Shown: piece by piece, positions 1 to 10,006 of the stretch
How positions within the stretch are numbered: the first letter of the stretch is position 1
How the letters are laid out: every line of letters starts with the position of its first letter
DNA from: Caulobacteraceae bacterium
GTDB taxonomy: Bacteria > Pseudomonadota > Alphaproteobacteria > Caulobacterales > Caulobacteraceae
DNA: 64,000 nucleotides
Direction: 5' to 3'
NCBI GenBank assembly: GCA_947476325.1
Contig: CANJPZ010000003.1
Location: forward strand, 62,001-126,000
Notes under the pieces: generated by a model
Seen by the model: the letters and a program-made list of their open reading frames with translations, nothing else
What the model was told of the DNA's origin: nothing
Databases searched by the model: none
Position numbers and translations under genes: made by a program

Positions 1-1238
1 AAAGCCGCGCCGATGCAGATACGCGGGCCCTGGCTGAACGGGATGTAGGCGAACCGGTCAATTTTCTCGCGATTGCCCTGCAGGAAGCGTTCCGGTTTGA
101 AGGCGTCGGGGTCATCCCACAGCAGCTTGTGGCGGTGAACGACGTAGGGCGTGATCAGCACCGCGGTTCCGGCCGGAATGGCCTGACCGCAGATCACATC
201 ATCGGCCCTGGCCCGGCGGGTCAGGGACGGGGCGGGCGGGAACAGCCGCATGGACTCCTCGATCACCGCACGGGTCCAAGGCATGGCCTCCGCCCAGTTG
301 GGGTCAGCCAGGTCAAAGACGTCAGCCTCGGCCTGGACCCGCTGCTGGGCGGCCAGGTCATGGGACAACAGGTGCAGGGTCCAGCCTAGGGTCCGGGCGG
401 TGGTCTCGTGCCCGGCCAGGATGAAGGTCAGGATGTTGGCGGCCACTTCGCGCTCGGACAGGGCGCCGCCGCCGTCGACGTCCTGGGCGGTGATCAAGGC
501 CGACAGCAGGTCGTCGGGCGCGGGCGCGCCGCCGTCGATCAGGGCTCGGCGGTCCCTGACCAGTTGGGCCACGCGGGTTTCGAAGAACCTGGCCATGCCG
601 CCGCCGGCGATCTGGCCCAGGCGCGGCAGCCAGCGCGGCGCATCCAGCACATCAAGCGGATCGATCCGCGCGGCGGTGTCCAGAAAGCCCGTCAGGGCGC
701 GCTCGAACTGCGCGGCCTCGCCACCCAGCATGTCGGAGAACATGGTGGCCGAGATGATTTCGAACGTCAGGCCGGTCATCTCGCGATCGATGTTGATGAT
801 CCCGGCCGTGCGACCGTCGAGCCAGTGACTGACGCGGGCCTCGCAGACCTCACGCATGCGGGCCGCGCTGGTCGCTGTACGGGCTGGGGTGAACAGCGGT
901 GCCATGATCCGGCGCGCGCGCTTCCAGTCGTCGCCCTCGACCAGCAGCAGGCCATCGGCCAGCATGGGGCCCAGCACCCGGCGCTGCAGTTCGCCCTTGT
1001 CGTAATTCTTGGCGTTTTCCAGCAGGACGTAGCGGATTCCCGCCGGGTCGCTGACGTTGATCGCATAACCCAGGGCGCTGCGGCCAAACAGGATCGGCTC
1101 GGCAAAATGCCGCTCGGACCACATGTTCAGCGGCTCGCGCCAGGCGATCCACAAAAAGCGCGGAATGCTGACCGGCTTGCCCGAACGGCGGGTCGGCGTG
1201 ACGGGGCGGAAGGGGTGATCAACAGCGCCGTCGGCCAT
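1..1238 (-). CDS. Cytochrome P450 (3' end cut by window edge)
   Basis: Haem-thiolate monooxygenase that would insert one oxygen atom into an organic substrate using electrons from a ferredoxin or similar partner; the substrate cannot be told. The visible 412 residues carry the I-helix motif AGHETTA near residue 274, the K-helix ExxR (EESMR) near 326, and the haem-binding loop FSQGPRICIG with the ligand cysteine near residue 408. Only some 30-50 C-terminal residues should lie beyond the window edge. No signal peptide is seen, so it is a soluble bacterial P450. The ATG lies 5 bases after the purL stop in the same direction, so it may be read from purine-operon transcripts, although no functional link to purine synthesis is known. 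Family call is firm, function open. Confidence 0.93.
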   Translation of the reverse strand, partial: MADGAVDHPFRPVTPTRRSGKPVSIPRFLWIAWREPLNMWSERHFAEPILFGRSALGYAINVSDPAGIRYVLLENAKNYDKGELQRRVLGPMLADGLLLVEGDDWKRARRIMAPLFTPARTATSAARMREVCEARVSHWLDGRTAGIINIDREMTGLTFEIISATMFSDMLGGEAAQFERALTGFLDTAARIDPLDVLDAPRWLPRLGQIAGGGMARFFETRVAQLVRDRRALIDGGAPAPDDLLSALITAQDVDGGGALSEREVAANILTFILAGHETTARTLGWTLHLLSHDLAAQQRVQAEADVFDLADPNWAEAMPWTRAVIEESMRLFPPAPSLTRRARADDVICGQAIPAGTAVLITPYVVHRHKLLWDDPDAFKPERFLQGNREKIDRFAYIPFSQGPRICIGAA

Positions 1239-1243
1239 GGTGG

Positions 1244-3448
1244 TTATGCCTTTGCCGCCATGTAGTCCGGCATCCAGTGCTCGTTGGCGGCCCGAAGCGC
1301 CGGCATGGCGATACTGAACAACTCTTTCGAGGCGAAGGCCTCGCCGCCCGCCTCGCCCGCCACGATGGCGTGGACGCCGGCCGCCCCGGCGTCGGCGAGA
1401 ACCCGGGCTGCGTCGCGGGTGGCGACCAGATAACGGCCCTGATCCTCGCCGAAGAGGAACGGGTGAGCGTGGGCGCCGCTCGAGGCGGAGAGTGTCACCC
1501 CGATGCTGGACGCCAGCGCCATTTCGGCGGCGGCAATGACCAGGCCGCCGTCCGACAGGTCGTGACAGGCGGTGATCAGCTTGCCGTGGATCAGACCGCG
1601 CACGAAATCGCCGTTACGGCGCTCGGCGACCAGATCAACCGGAGGCGGCGCGCCATCTTCGCGGCCCAGAAGTTCGCGCAAATACAAACTCGCGCCCAGC
1701 TCGCCGTGATTGTCGCCGATCAGGATCAGCATATCGCCGTCGCGCAGGTTCGAAAAGTCCATGTGATCGTCGTAGTCGGCCAGCAGGCCAACAGCCCCGA
1801 CGGTGGGCGTCGGCGGAATGGCTGCGCCATTGGTCTCGTTGTAGAGGCTCACATTGCCGCTCACGACCGGGAAATCCAGTTCCCGGCAGGCCAGGGCCAT
1901 ACCGTCGATGGCCCGGACGATCTGGCCCATGATCTCGGGGCGTTCAGGGTTTCCGAAGTTCAGATTGTCGGTGATGGCGATGGGATCGGACCCGACGGCG
2001 GTCAGGTTGCGCCAGGCCTCGGCCACAGCCTGTTTGCCGCCTTCGTAGGGGTCGTTCTGGACATAGCGCGGGGTGCAGTCGGAGGTGACCGCCAGGCCCT
2101 TGCGCGAGCCATGAACACGCACGATGCCGGCGTCCGCGCCGGTGGCGGAATCCTCAAGCGTGTCGGCCATGACGTGGCGATCGTACTGTTCCCAGAGCCA
2201 GCGCTTTGAGGCCACGTCAGGGCAGCTGAGGATTTTCAACACGGCCGCTTCCCAGTTGGCCGGCGCGGGAATCTGGCCGGGGTCCAGGCGCGGGTGCTTG
2301 ACCGGCTCGGTCCACGGCCGGTCATAGAGCGGCGCATCCTCCGACAGGGGCGAGAGCGGAATGTCGCAGACAATCTGGCCCTTGTGCTTCAGCACGATGT
2401 GACCGGTGTCGGTGGTCCAGCCGATGATGGCGGCGTCCAGGCCCCACTTTTCGAAGATGGCGTGGCCGTCGCGTTCGCGGCCGGGCTTGAGGATCGCCAG
2501 CATGCGCTCCTGGCTCTCCGACAGCATCATCTCGTAGGCGGTCATGCCCTCTTCGCGCTGGGGCACCATGTCCAGGTCCAGCTCGATGCCGACGCTGCCT
2601 TTGCCGGCCATTTCGACCGAGGACGAGGTCAGGCCCGCGGCGCCCATGTCTTGGATGGCGGCCACCGCGCCGGTCTTCATCAGCTCCAGCGTCGCCTCGA
2701 TCAGCAGCTTTTCGGCGAAGGGATCACCTACCTGGACGGTGGGGCGCTTCTCGTCCGAGTCCTCGTCGAACTCGGCGCTGGCCATGGTCGCGCCATGGAT
2801 GCCGTCGCGCCCCGTTTTGGAGCCGAAATAGACCACTGGCAGGCCGGCGGCCGGGGCGGCCGAGTAGAAGATCTTGTCGGCGTCGGCGATGCCCACGCAC
2901 ATGGCGTTGACCAGGATGTTGCCGTCATAGCCGCGGTGGAAATTGGTCTCGCCGCCCACGGTGGGCACGCCCACGCAGTTCCCATAGCCGCCGATGCCGG
3001 CCACAACGCCTTCGACCAGTCGCCGGGTCTTGGGATGCGAAGGGTCGCCGAACCGGAGCGCGTTGAGCAAGGCGATGGGCCGCGCGCCCATGGTGAAGAC
3101 ATCGCGCATGATGCCGCCGACGCCCGTGGCCGCGCCCTGATAGGGCTCGATGTAGGAGGGGTGGTTGTGGCTTTCCATCTTGAAGATGCAGGCCTGGCCG
3201 TCGCCGATGTCGACGACGCCGGCGTTTTCGCCCGGTCCGCAGATCACGCGCGGCCCCGTGGTCGGGAACTTGGCCAGATGCTTTCGCGAGGATTTGTAAG
3301 AGCAGTGCTCGGACCACATCACCGAAAAGACGCCCAGTTCGACCGCATTGGGCTCGCGATTCAGGCGCTGCAGGATGACGGCGTATTCTTCGGCCTTGAG
3401 CCCGTATTCGCGGGCCAGCTCAGCCATGGACTTGGCGGGGGAGGTCAT
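1244..3448 (-). CDS. purL: Phosphoribosylformylglycinamidine synthase subunit PurL
   Basis: ATP-dependent synthase subunit that converts FGAR to FGAM in de novo purine synthesis, using ammonia channelled from the PurQ glutaminase with PurS as bridging subunit. At 734 aa it is the small PurL type, which needs separate PurQ and PurS, and both are encoded just upstream (purS, purQ, purL order in transcription). The conserved ATP/substrate region with HNHPS and the glycine-rich stretch GAATGVGG is present near residues 92-110, and two AIRS-like halves are visible. Cytoplasmic. The start ATG follows a 67-base gap after purQ. Identification rests on full-length family match. Confidence 0.98.
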   Translation of the reverse strand: MTSPAKSMAELAREYGLKAEEYAVILQRLNREPNAVELGVFSVMWSEHCSYKSSRKHLAKFPTTGPRVICGPGENAGVVDIGDGQACIFKMESHNHPSYIEPYQGAATGVGGIMRDVFTMGARPIALLNALRFGDPSHPKTRRLVEGVVAGIGGYGNCVGVPTVGGETNFHRGYDGNILVNAMCVGIADADKIFYSAAPAAGLPVVYFGSKTGRDGIHGATMASAEFDEDSDEKRPTVQVGDPFAEKLLIEATLELMKTGAVAAIQDMGAAGLTSSSVEMAGKGSVGIELDLDMVPQREEGMTAYEMMLSESQERMLAILKPGRERDGHAIFEKWGLDAAIIGWTTDTGHIVLKHKGQIVCDIPLSPLSEDAPLYDRPWTEPVKHPRLDPGQIPAPANWEAAVLKILSCPDVASKRWLWEQYDRHVMADTLEDSATGADAGIVRVHGSRKGLAVTSDCTPRYVQNDPYEGGKQAVAEAWRNLTAVGSDPIAITDNLNFGNPERPEIMGQIVRAIDGMALACRELDFPVVSGNVSLYNETNGAAIPPTPTVGAVGLLADYDDHMDFSNLRDGDMLILIGDNHGELGASLYLRELLGREDGAPPPVDLVAERRNGDFVRGLIHGKLITACHDLSDGGLVIAAAEMALASSIGVTLSASSGAHAHPFLFGEDQGRYLVATRDAARVLADAGAAGVHAIVAGEAGGEAFASKELFSIAMPALRAANEHWMPDYMAAKA

Positions 3449-3515
3449 GAGGGGCCTTCTAACGCGGGCCCGGGGATTCTGCCATCACTGGTGCGAACTT
3501 TGAGGCCGCTTTTGG

Positions 3516-4175
3516 CTATCCCAGCACGCTGCGGAACAGCACCGCACCGTCGATCGAGCCCAGTTCGGCCTCAAACGCCCGGTCGGGGTGGGGCATCATG
3601 CCAAGCACATTGCCCGCCTCGTTGATGATGCCCGCGATGTTGCGGGCCGAGCCGTTGGGGTTCTCATTCGCGTAACGGAACACCACCTGGCCCTCGCCTT
3701 CCAGCCGGTCGAGGGTTTCGGCCTCGGCGAAGAAATTGCCTTCGCCATTGCCGATGGTCATCCGCGCCGTGCGGCGCTCGCCGAAGGCGGCGGTAAAGCG
3801 GGTGTTGCCGTTGACGATCTCCAGATCGACCGGCTTGCAGATGTATTTCAGCTTTTCGTTGCGCAGAAGCGCGCCGGGCAAAAGGTGCGCCTCGCACAGG
3901 ATCTGGAAACCGTTGCAGATGCCCAGGGTCGGGACGCCATCGTTGGCGGCGGCGACCACCGCCTTCATCACCGGGCTTTGGGCCGCCATGGCGCCGCAGC
4001 GCAGATAGTCGCCGTAGGAGAAGCCGCCGGGCAGGACGATCAGATCCAGGCCCCCGGGGAGTTCCGGCTCGGCATGCCAGACCATCTCGACCTTTGCGCC
4101 GGTCGCGCGCTCGACGCCGACCGCGCAGTCACGGTCGCAGTTGGAGCCCGGGAAGACGATGACGGCGGCTTTCAT
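3516..4175 (-). CDS. purQ: Phosphoribosylformylglycinamidine synthase glutaminase PurQ
   Basis: Class I glutamine amidotransferase subunit that releases ammonia from glutamine for PurL. The nucleophile elbow GICNGFQ places the catalytic cysteine at residue 87, and the histidine of the C-terminal MPHPDRAFE motif completes the triad. The oxyanion-region [11 protein letters not shown] is also present. Length (219 aa) is normal for the family. Its ATG starts 3 bases after the purS stop, so the two are translationally close and form one operon with purC, purS and purL. Confidence 0.98.
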   Translation of the reverse strand: MKAAVIVFPGSNCDRDCAVGVERATGAKVEMVWHAEPELPGGLDLIVLPGGFSYGDYLRCGAMAAQSPVMKAVVAAANDGVPTLGICNGFQILCEAHLLPGALLRNEKLKYICKPVDLEIVNGNTRFTAAFGERRTARMTIGNGEGNFFAEAETLDRLEGEGQVVFRYANENPNGSARNIAGIINEAGNVLGMMPHPDRAFEAELGSIDGAVLFRSVLG

Positions 4176-4178
4176 GGG

Positions 4179-4418
4179 TTACGCCACCTCGACCCGGTAG
4201 CTTTCGATCACAGTATTGGCCAGCAGGCGCTCGCACATGGCCTTGACCTCGTCCTCGGCGGCGGCCGCATCGGACCCGGCCAGATCAAACTCGATGGTCT
4301 TGCCGACGCGCACATGATCCACGCCCGGAAAGCCCAGGCCGTGCAGTGCGCCTTCTATGGCCTTGCCCTGAACGTCAAGCACGCCGGGCTTCAGAAAGAC
4401 CTGAACCCTGGCCCTCAA
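4179..4418 (-). CDS. purS: Phosphoribosylformylglycinamidine synthase subunit PurS (TTG start)
   Basis: Small bridging subunit (79 aa) that holds PurQ and PurL together in the FGAM synthase complex. The protein has the typical PurS make-up: an N-terminal beta strand ([14 protein letters not shown]), the Q-G-x-A-I-E-G-A-L region and the D-D/E-V-K-x-M-C-E-L-L-A-N stretch. The start codon appears to be TTG at 4418-4416, which overlaps the purC stop (TGA at 4417-4415) in a TTGA junction. No ATG is available nearby, so translation is probably coupled to purC. Confidence 0.95.
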   Translation of the reverse strand: MRARVQVFLKPGVLDVQGKAIEGALHGLGFPGVDHVRVGKTIEFDLAGSDAAAAEDEVKAMCERLLANTVIESYRVEVA

Positions 4419-5173
4419 TTCATCCCTCCCTGAATCACGGTCGGCATTTCCTTCATGATGCCGAGGCGGCGGGCCACCTCAGTGTAGCTTTCGATGACAT
4501 TGCCCAGGTCGCGGCGGAAGCGATCCTTGTCGAGCTTTTCGTTGGTTGTCGAATCCCACAGCCGGCACGAATCCGGGCTGATTTCGTCGGCCAGGATGAC
4601 GCGTGCGAAATCGTTTTCCCAAACCCGGCCGAACTCGATCTTGAAGTCTACCAGGGTGATGCCGACCGCCGAGAACATGCCGGTGAGGAAGTCGTTGACC
4701 CGCAGCGTCACCGCCATGATGTCGTCGATCTCCTGGGTATTGGCCCAGTTGAAGGCGGTGATGTGCTCTTCGGCCACCATCGGATCGTTCAGCTTGTCGT
4801 CCTTGAAGTAGAACTCGATGATCGAGCGCGGCAGCTGCTGGCCTTCGGGCAAGCCGAAGCGCTGCGACAGCGAGCCGGCGGCGATGTTGCGGCAGACGAC
4901 CTCGAGCGGAATGATCTCGACTTCGCGGATCAGCTGCTCGCGCAGGGACAGGCGGCGGATGAAGTGGTTCTGCACCCCGATGCCGCCCAGCTTGGTCATG
5001 ATGTATTCGCTGATGCGGTTGTTCAGCACGCCCTTGCCTTCAAGCTGGGCTTTTTTCTCGCCGTTGAAGGCGGTGGCGTCGTCCTTGAAGTACTGGATCA
5101 GGGTGCCGGGCTCGGGACCTTCGTAAAGGATCTTGGCCTTGCCTTCGTAAATCTTCTTGCGGCGGGTCGTCAT
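4415..5173 (-). CDS. purC: SAICAR synthetase (phosphoribosylaminoimidazole-succinocarboxamide synthase)
   Basis: Joins aspartate to CAIR to give SAICAR in purine synthesis. The protein begins [19 protein letters not shown], the standard start of the bacterial enzyme, and is 252 aa long, as usual. The frame stays open upstream, but the ATG at 5173 is chosen because GGAGG lies 7 bases before it and the family alignment starts here. First gene of the purC-purS-purQ-purL run; the 221 bases upstream separate it from a divergent oxygenase gene and should hold the operon promoter, though I see no clear operator there. Confidence 0.97.
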   Translation of the reverse strand: MTTRRKKIYEGKAKILYEGPEPGTLIQYFKDDATAFNGEKKAQLEGKGVLNNRISEYIMTKLGGIGVQNHFIRRLSLREQLIREVEIIPLEVVCRNIAAGSLSQRFGLPEGQQLPRSIIEFYFKDDKLNDPMVAEEHITAFNWANTQEIDDIMAVTLRVNDFLTGMFSAVGITLVDFKIEFGRVWENDFARVILADEISPDSCRLWDSTTNEKLDKDRFRRDLGNVIESYTEVARRLGIMKEMPTVIQGGMN

Positions 5174-5394
5174 GGTGCAGCCTCCGGCGGGCAAGGGAAA
5201 AATTTCTCGGAAATGAAAAGCGCGCGGCACAACTTTTTGCGCGCGCGTCCCTCGTTCCCGACTCAGTGGGCCTCGCCCAATCAGGCCGGGGGAAACTACC
5301 GGAACCGGGCCCCCTGCGCAATTCGGCCGCTGCCGCTTTCGTGGACGCACTTGCGCGCCGGTGATATTCGGGCCCGGCAACTGCGAGTTTGACC

Positions 5395-6024
5395 ATGTCC
5401 GTGATCGACCTGAAGACCTTCAACAAGACCCCGGTGACGCAAGCGCCGTTTCCCCACGTGGTGGTCAAGGGCTTCGTCAGCGGGCCTGCGTTCGACGCCG
5501 CCATCGCCGACTATCCGCACATCGCCAAGGGCGGCTCGTTCCCGGTCTTCACCCAGAAGGTCGGACCGGGCCTCCGCGCCGTGCTGGACGCCATCGATGG
5601 CGACGACTTCCGCAAGGCGGTGGAAAAGAAGTTTGGCGTTGACCTGTCAGGCCGCCCGACCATGACCACCCTGCGCGGCCGCGCGCGCGCCAAGGACGGA
5701 CAGATTCATACAGATTCAAAGACCAAGATGGTCACGGTGCTGCTCTATCTGAACCGCGCCAATGACGCGTTCGAAAAGCACGCCGGTTGCCTGCGCCTGC
5801 TCAATGGCCCCGAAAGTCTCGACAACTACGCCGCCGAGGTGCCGCCGGTTGATGGAACCCTGCTGGTCTTTCCCTGCGTGCCGAACGCCTGGCACGGCCA
5901 CGAGCCCTTTGACGGCGAGCGGCGGGTCATCCAGCTGAACTGGGTCACAGATCAGGGCGTCGTGCAGCGCGAGCAGAAGCGCCACGCGGTCTCGGCCTTC
6001 ATCAAGAAGATCAATCCGTTCTAG
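5395..6024 (+). CDS. 2-oxoglutarate-Fe(II) oxygenase family protein
   Basis: Non-haem iron dioxygenase-like protein, 209 aa. The facial-triad motif HTD (in QIHTDSKTK) lies near residue 104-106, and a distal histidine followed by the arginine that would hold 2-oxoglutarate is in the AWHGHEPF...GERRVIQ stretch near 165-180. Substrate unknown. An upstream in-frame TTG at 5389 exists, but ATG at 5395 is preferred. The gene is divergent from purC and its stop codon shares the tetranucleotide CTAG (6021-6024) with the stop of the convergent VOC gene. No signal peptide. Confidence 0.85.
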   Translation: MSVIDLKTFNKTPVTQAPFPHVVVKGFVSGPAFDAAIADYPHIAKGGSFPVFTQKVGPGLRAVLDAIDGDDFRKAVEKKFGVDLSGRPTMTTLRGRARAKDGQIHTDSKTKMVTVLLYLNRANDAFEKHAGCLRLLNGPESLDNYAAEVPPVDGTLLVFPCVPNAWHGHEPFDGERRVIQLNWVTDQGVVQREQKRHAVSAFIKKINPF

Positions 6025-6416
6025 AGCGGCGAAAACCGCAGCTCGACCTGATTGCCGGACGGGTCGCGGACGTATAAAGACAGGCGGCCGCCTTCGAGAC
6101 GCTCTTCCTCAATCGCGACTCTGCTGTCCTGCAGGTGCTGGCGAATGTCTGTTTCCTTCACGGCTGCCAGCGACAGGCAAAAGTGGTGCACATTGGCCCC
6201 TTCGCCCGCGCCTTCGCGCGCCCAGGCGCCTTCTGCAGCGGCTATGTAGACCAGGTCCAGACCCCCGGAAAGCTCGGCCATGCCATGCTGGGGCAGGCGC
6301 GACCGCAGGTCGCAGCCGGCGACGGCACCATAGAATTCGATCGCCGCTTCTAGGCCGCGAACCTTGAGCAGCAGGTGATCCAGGCCTTTTGAGGCATAGG
6401 GTGGCTTGCCGGTCAC
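6021..6416 (-). CDS. VOC (glyoxalase/bleomycin-resistance fold) family protein
   Basis: Single vicinal-oxygen-chelate domain, 131 aa: N-terminal LDHLLLKVRGLEAAIEFY, a central NVHHFCLS and C-terminal YVRDPSGNQVEL, the typical beta-alpha-beta-beta-beta halves with metal-ligand positions His (LDH), His (VHH) and Glu (VEL). These proteins cover glyoxalases, dioxygenases and antibiotic-binding proteins, so the substrate cannot be given. The start is GTG at 6416; no ATG fits the family alignment better. Convergent with the oxygenase upstream, sharing 4 bases. Confidence 0.88.
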   Translation of the reverse strand: MTGKPPYASKGLDHLLLKVRGLEAAIEFYGAVAGCDLRSRLPQHGMAELSGGLDLVYIAAAEGAWAREGAGEGANVHHFCLSLAAVKETDIRQHLQDSRVAIEEERLEGGRLSLYVRDPSGNQVELRFSPL

Positions 6417-6511
6417 GATTTCACTCCCCAGATTGGGCCTATGCCGTTTGCGATTGCGGGCGGCGTCCGGGCGCTATAGACCACGCGCCAGTTTCGCCTA
6501 TTGGGGATTGC

Positions 6512-6826
6512 ATGACTACCTTCGACGAACGCGAAAAGGGTTTTGAGCGCAAATTCGCGCTGGATCAGGACCAGGAATTCCGCGCCGGTGCGCGCCGCAA
6601 CCGCCTGCTGGGCGAGTGGGCGGCGGGGCTCATGGGCTTGCAGGACGTCAACGACTATGCGGCGGCCGTGGTCAAATCCGACTTTGAACAACCCGGCGAT
6701 GAAGACGTGTTCCGCAAGGTCTTCGGCGACCTGAGCAGCGCCGGTGTCGACGTCACCGAAAGCGCCGTGCGCCGCAAGATGGACGAGTTCCTGGGCCTGG
6801 CCCGCGAACAGATCGCCAAGGGCTAG
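6512..6826 (+). CDS. DUF1476 protein, ATPase inhibitor subunit zeta
   Basis: Small helical protein (104 aa) of the DUF1476 family, described in Paracoccus denitrificans as the zeta inhibitor of the F1Fo ATP synthase. The diagnostic N-terminal sequence TTFDEREKGFERKFA and the following RNRLLGEWAA are present; in zeta the extreme N terminus is the inhibitory part. The frame is open further upstream, but the ATG at 6512 begins the family alignment. It sits between purC and purB, and to my knowledge this association is common in alphaproteobacteria. Stop lies 3 bases from the convergent purB stop. Confidence 0.93.
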   Translation: MTTFDEREKGFERKFALDQDQEFRAGARRNRLLGEWAAGLMGLQDVNDYAAAVVKSDFEQPGDEDVFRKVFGDLSSAGVDVTESAVRRKMDEFLGLAREQIAKG

Positions 6827-6829
6827 GCC

Positions 6830-8137
6830 CTAAGCTTTTCCGAACACGCGGGCGAAGACCGTATCGACGTGCTTGAAGTGGTAGGCGTTGTCGAACAGCG
6901 CCTCCAGTTCAGGGTCGGTCATGGCCTTCGAGACGACGGGGTCAGCCTTCAGGAATTCGATGAACCGGCCTTCGCCGCGCCAGACCTTCATGGCGTTGCC
7001 CTGGACGGCGGCATAGGCGTCCTCGCGGCTGACGCCCTTTTGTGTCAGGGCCAGCATGACGCGCTGCGAGTGCACCAAGCCGCCCAGGCGATCCAGGTTC
7101 TTTTCCATATTGGCCGGATAGATCATTAGCCGCTCGACCACGCTGGCCAGGCGCCGCAGGGCGAAGTCCAGGTGGATGGTGGTGTCCGGTGCGATGCCGC
7201 GTTCGACCGAAGAGTGGCTGATGTCGCGCTCGTGCCACAGGGCGACGTTTTCCAGGGCCGGCACCACAGCCGAGCGCACCAGACGGGCCAGACCCGTCAG
7301 GTTCTCGGTCAGGATCGGGTTGCGCTTGTGCGGCATGGCGCTGGAGCCTTTCTGGCCCGGATCGAACGGCTCTTCGGCTTCCAGCACCTCGGTGCGTTGC
7401 AAATGGCGGATCTCGGTGGCCAGACGCTCGACGGACGAGGCGACAACAGCCAGGGCCGCGAAATAGGCCGCATGACGATCGCGCGGGATCACCTGGGTCG
7501 AGACCGGCTCGACGGCCAGGCCAATCTTTTCGGCGACGTGGGCTTCAACACGGGGGTCAACGTTGGCGAAGGTGCCCACCGCGCCGGAAATGGCGCAGGT
7601 GGCGATCTCGGCGCGGGCGGCGACCAGGCGGGTGCGGGCGCGGGTGAACTCAGCGTAGTAGCCGGCCAGCTTGAGGCCGAAGGTCATGGGTTCGGCATGG
7701 ATGCCATGGCTGCGGCCGACCGTCGGGGTCATCTTGTGTTCCATGGCCCGGCGCCTGAGCGCCGTCAGAACCAGGTCGACGTCCTCGATCAGCAGGTCGC
7801 TGGCCCGGGCCAGCTGGACCGCCAGGCAGGTGTCGAGCACATCCGACGAGGTCATGCCCTGGTGCAGAAAGCGGGCTTCGGGGCCGACGACTTCAGAGAC
7901 GTGGGTCAGAAAGGCGATGACGTCGTGTTTGGTGACCCGCTCGATCTCGTCGATGCGGTCAGCGTCCCAGGCCGCGTCCTTGCCACCCGCCCAAATGGCG
8001 GCGGCTGATTCCTTCGGAATGACGCCCAGTTCGGCCATGGCGTCCGCAGCATGGGCCTCGATCTCGAACCAGATGGCGTACTTGGTCTGCGACGACCAGA
8101 TTTGAACCATGTCGGCGCGGGCATAGCGGGGGATCAT
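6830..8137 (-). CDS. purB: Adenylosuccinate lyase
   Basis: Cleaves SAICAR to AICAR and adenylosuccinate to AMP, so acts twice in purine synthesis. Member of the fumarase/aspartase superfamily; the signature loop SSAMPHKRNP is near residues 265-274, and the TSSDVLDT and GRSHGIHAEP regions with the catalytic histidine are present. 435 aa is the normal length. It begins at ATG 8137 and is convergent with the DUF1476 gene. Confidence 0.98.
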   Translation of the reverse strand: MIPRYARADMVQIWSSQTKYAIWFEIEAHAADAMAELGVIPKESAAAIWAGGKDAAWDADRIDEIERVTKHDVIAFLTHVSEVVGPEARFLHQGMTSSDVLDTCLAVQLARASDLLIEDVDLVLTALRRRAMEHKMTPTVGRSHGIHAEPMTFGLKLAGYYAEFTRARTRLVAARAEIATCAISGAVGTFANVDPRVEAHVAEKIGLAVEPVSTQVIPRDRHAAYFAALAVVASSVERLATEIRHLQRTEVLEAEEPFDPGQKGSSAMPHKRNPILTENLTGLARLVRSAVVPALENVALWHERDISHSSVERGIAPDTTIHLDFALRRLASVVERLMIYPANMEKNLDRLGGLVHSQRVMLALTQKGVSREDAYAAVQGNAMKVWRGEGRFIEFLKADPVVSKAMTDPELEALFDNAYHFKHVDTVFARVFGKA

Positions 8138-8214
8138 CGGCAGTATCCAAAAACCAATCGGGCTCCCGGCTGATACGACCGGGAGCCCGCAGGTTCAAAC
8201 GATTATACTGGACG

Positions 8215-9864
8215 TCAGGCGGTCTTGGGCCGCCCGGCCGAAGCGACCATGACTGCGACCACGACGCCGATCAGTCCGCCCACGGCCAGGCCGATCAGGT
8301 CGAAGTGAGCGGGAGGCGGCTTGAAGAACATGGCCGAAGCCCGGGCCAGGAAGTAGCCGGGCAGGGCACCGGCGACGAACATGTAGGCCGACAGGCGTGC
8401 GGTCGTCATCGGCTGGGCCGGCGTCGTCTGCGAATGATCGACATCCGCCTTGATGGTGAAGCGGCTGAAGAAGAAGCACAGCATGGCCAGGGGCAGCACG
8501 GCCGTCGACAGGTAAACGCTGGTCTTGATGCCGTGGGCCGAGGCCGCTGCGCAGGTCGCCTTGGCGGCGTCGACAGCGGTTTTGCAGGCCTGGACGTCCA
8601 GACCTGTGCCGTTCAGATAGTGGTTGGTCATGGCGTCAGTGACCAGGCCAAAAGCGGTCGGGCCGCCGCCCAGTCCGATCATGTTGATCACGAACAGCAG
8701 AACCGCCGCGCTCAGCGCCCGCATGGCTGGCGGCACCAGGCCCTGGACACCGCCATAGACCGGTCCCCACCAGGCGCCGACGCCGATGTTGGGAATCAGC
8801 ATCAGGAGCAGGGCCAGCATCATGTTGTCGGTGCCGGCGACGATCCACAGGATGGGAATGGTCAGGAACGGGATCAGCAGGGGAAACAGCGCGTAGTTGC
8901 GTACGTCCTTTGCGCCAAGCTTGTCCGCCAGAATGCCGCCGAAATAGGAACCGGACGCGCCGCCAATACCGGCCGCCAGACCCAGACCCAGGCTGATGAA
9001 GCCCAGGGGCGCGGTTCCCGGCGCGGGCGCCATGCCGAAATGCCCGGCCAGGGCGGTCAGCTCCGGCGTGTGATTGCGCAGGAAGAACGGGGTCAAGAAC
9101 TGGCCATGGGCGTAGCTCACGAAGGACGAAAAAGCGCCGCCGAAAGCGAAGAGCCAGAAGGTGGGCCGCTTCTCGAGGGTGGAGAACACCATCAGAAGCG
9201 GAATGTGGTTGGAGGCGTTTGCCGTCGCGCGGGCGTCCTTTGATAGCTGGCTGCGTGGTTCGCGCAGGGTGAAGATGGCGACAACCGCGAAGAACAGACC
9301 AGGCAGGCCGGCGACCAGAAAGGCGCTGCGCCAGCCGTAGTGTTCGGCGACAATGCCCCCGATTGCCATGCCCAGCAGTGAGCCGATGGAGATGCCCATC
9401 GAGTAAATCGCCAAAGCCGTGGCGCGCTTTTCCTTGGGGAAATAATCCGCCAGCAGGGAGTGGGCGGTTGGCGAGCACCCGGCTTCGCCGATGCCGACGC
9501 CGCCGCGGGCGATGGCCAGGACGGCGTAGTTCTTGGCGTAGGCCGAAAGAACGGTAAAGCCGCTCCACAGCGCAAGTGAGATGGTCATCACCCAGGGCCG
9601 GTTTTTAGTGTCCGCCAGGCGGGCGATCGGGATACCCAATATGGTGTAAAGCGCCGCAAAGAAGATGCCGCCCAAGGCTCCCATCTGACTGTCTGTCAGG
9701 TGAAGGTCTGTCTTGATGCTCTCGCCGATGGTGGTGATGATCTGCCGGTCGAGGAAATTGACCGTGTAGATCATGACCAGCAGGGTCAGGGCATAGCGCC
9801 CGTAGTTCTTGCTGACCGGCGCGAACTGCGGCGCACCTTCAATCGTACTCGTGGCGTCCGCCAT
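8215..9864 (-). CDS. MFS transporter, spinster-like (549 aa)
   Basis: Major facilitator superfamily permease with about 12 membrane helices; the first helix region YALTLLVMIYTVNFLDRQI and the GIPIARLADT loop between helices 2 and 3 are typical of the spinster-like/NarK-type carriers common in Caulobacterales and Sphingomonads. The loop between the later helices holds an unusual cysteine-containing insert (VQACKTAVDAAKATC). The ATG at 9864 follows a purine-rich GGAAGGAAG stretch. A second, related MFS gene lies next upstream in the same direction. Substrate unknown; such genes often sit with catabolic genes, but none are adjacent here. Confidence 0.9.
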   Translation of the reverse strand: MADATSTIEGAPQFAPVSKNYGRYALTLLVMIYTVNFLDRQIITTIGESIKTDLHLTDSQMGALGGIFFAALYTILGIPIARLADTKNRPWVMTISLALWSGFTVLSAYAKNYAVLAIARGGVGIGEAGCSPTAHSLLADYFPKEKRATALAIYSMGISIGSLLGMAIGGIVAEHYGWRSAFLVAGLPGLFFAVVAIFTLREPRSQLSKDARATANASNHIPLLMVFSTLEKRPTFWLFAFGGAFSSFVSYAHGQFLTPFFLRNHTPELTALAGHFGMAPAPGTAPLGFISLGLGLAAGIGGASGSYFGGILADKLGAKDVRNYALFPLLIPFLTIPILWIVAGTDNMMLALLLMLIPNIGVGAWWGPVYGGVQGLVPPAMRALSAAVLLFVINMIGLGGGPTAFGLVTDAMTNHYLNGTGLDVQACKTAVDAAKATCAAASAHGIKTSVYLSTAVLPLAMLCFFFSRFTIKADVDHSQTTPAQPMTTARLSAYMFVAGALPGYFLARASAMFFKPPPAHFDLIGLAVGGLIGVVVAVMVASAGRPKTA

Positions 9865-10006
9865 GGATCGTCTTCCTTCCCCTCGGGCGCCTCATTGACG
9901 GGCGCACTCTTGATTATCGGCGGCGCGTCGGGGGGCGAAACTCTCCACCCCTATCGCCGCTAAGCATAGGAGGGCGCCCTTACGGAATGCGCAAGAGGGC
10001 TCCCAA

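Noticed and set aside
2294-3625. Plus-strand open frame (443 codons) over purL
   Set aside because: Mirror frame of purL with no domain; long antisense frames are common at this GC content.
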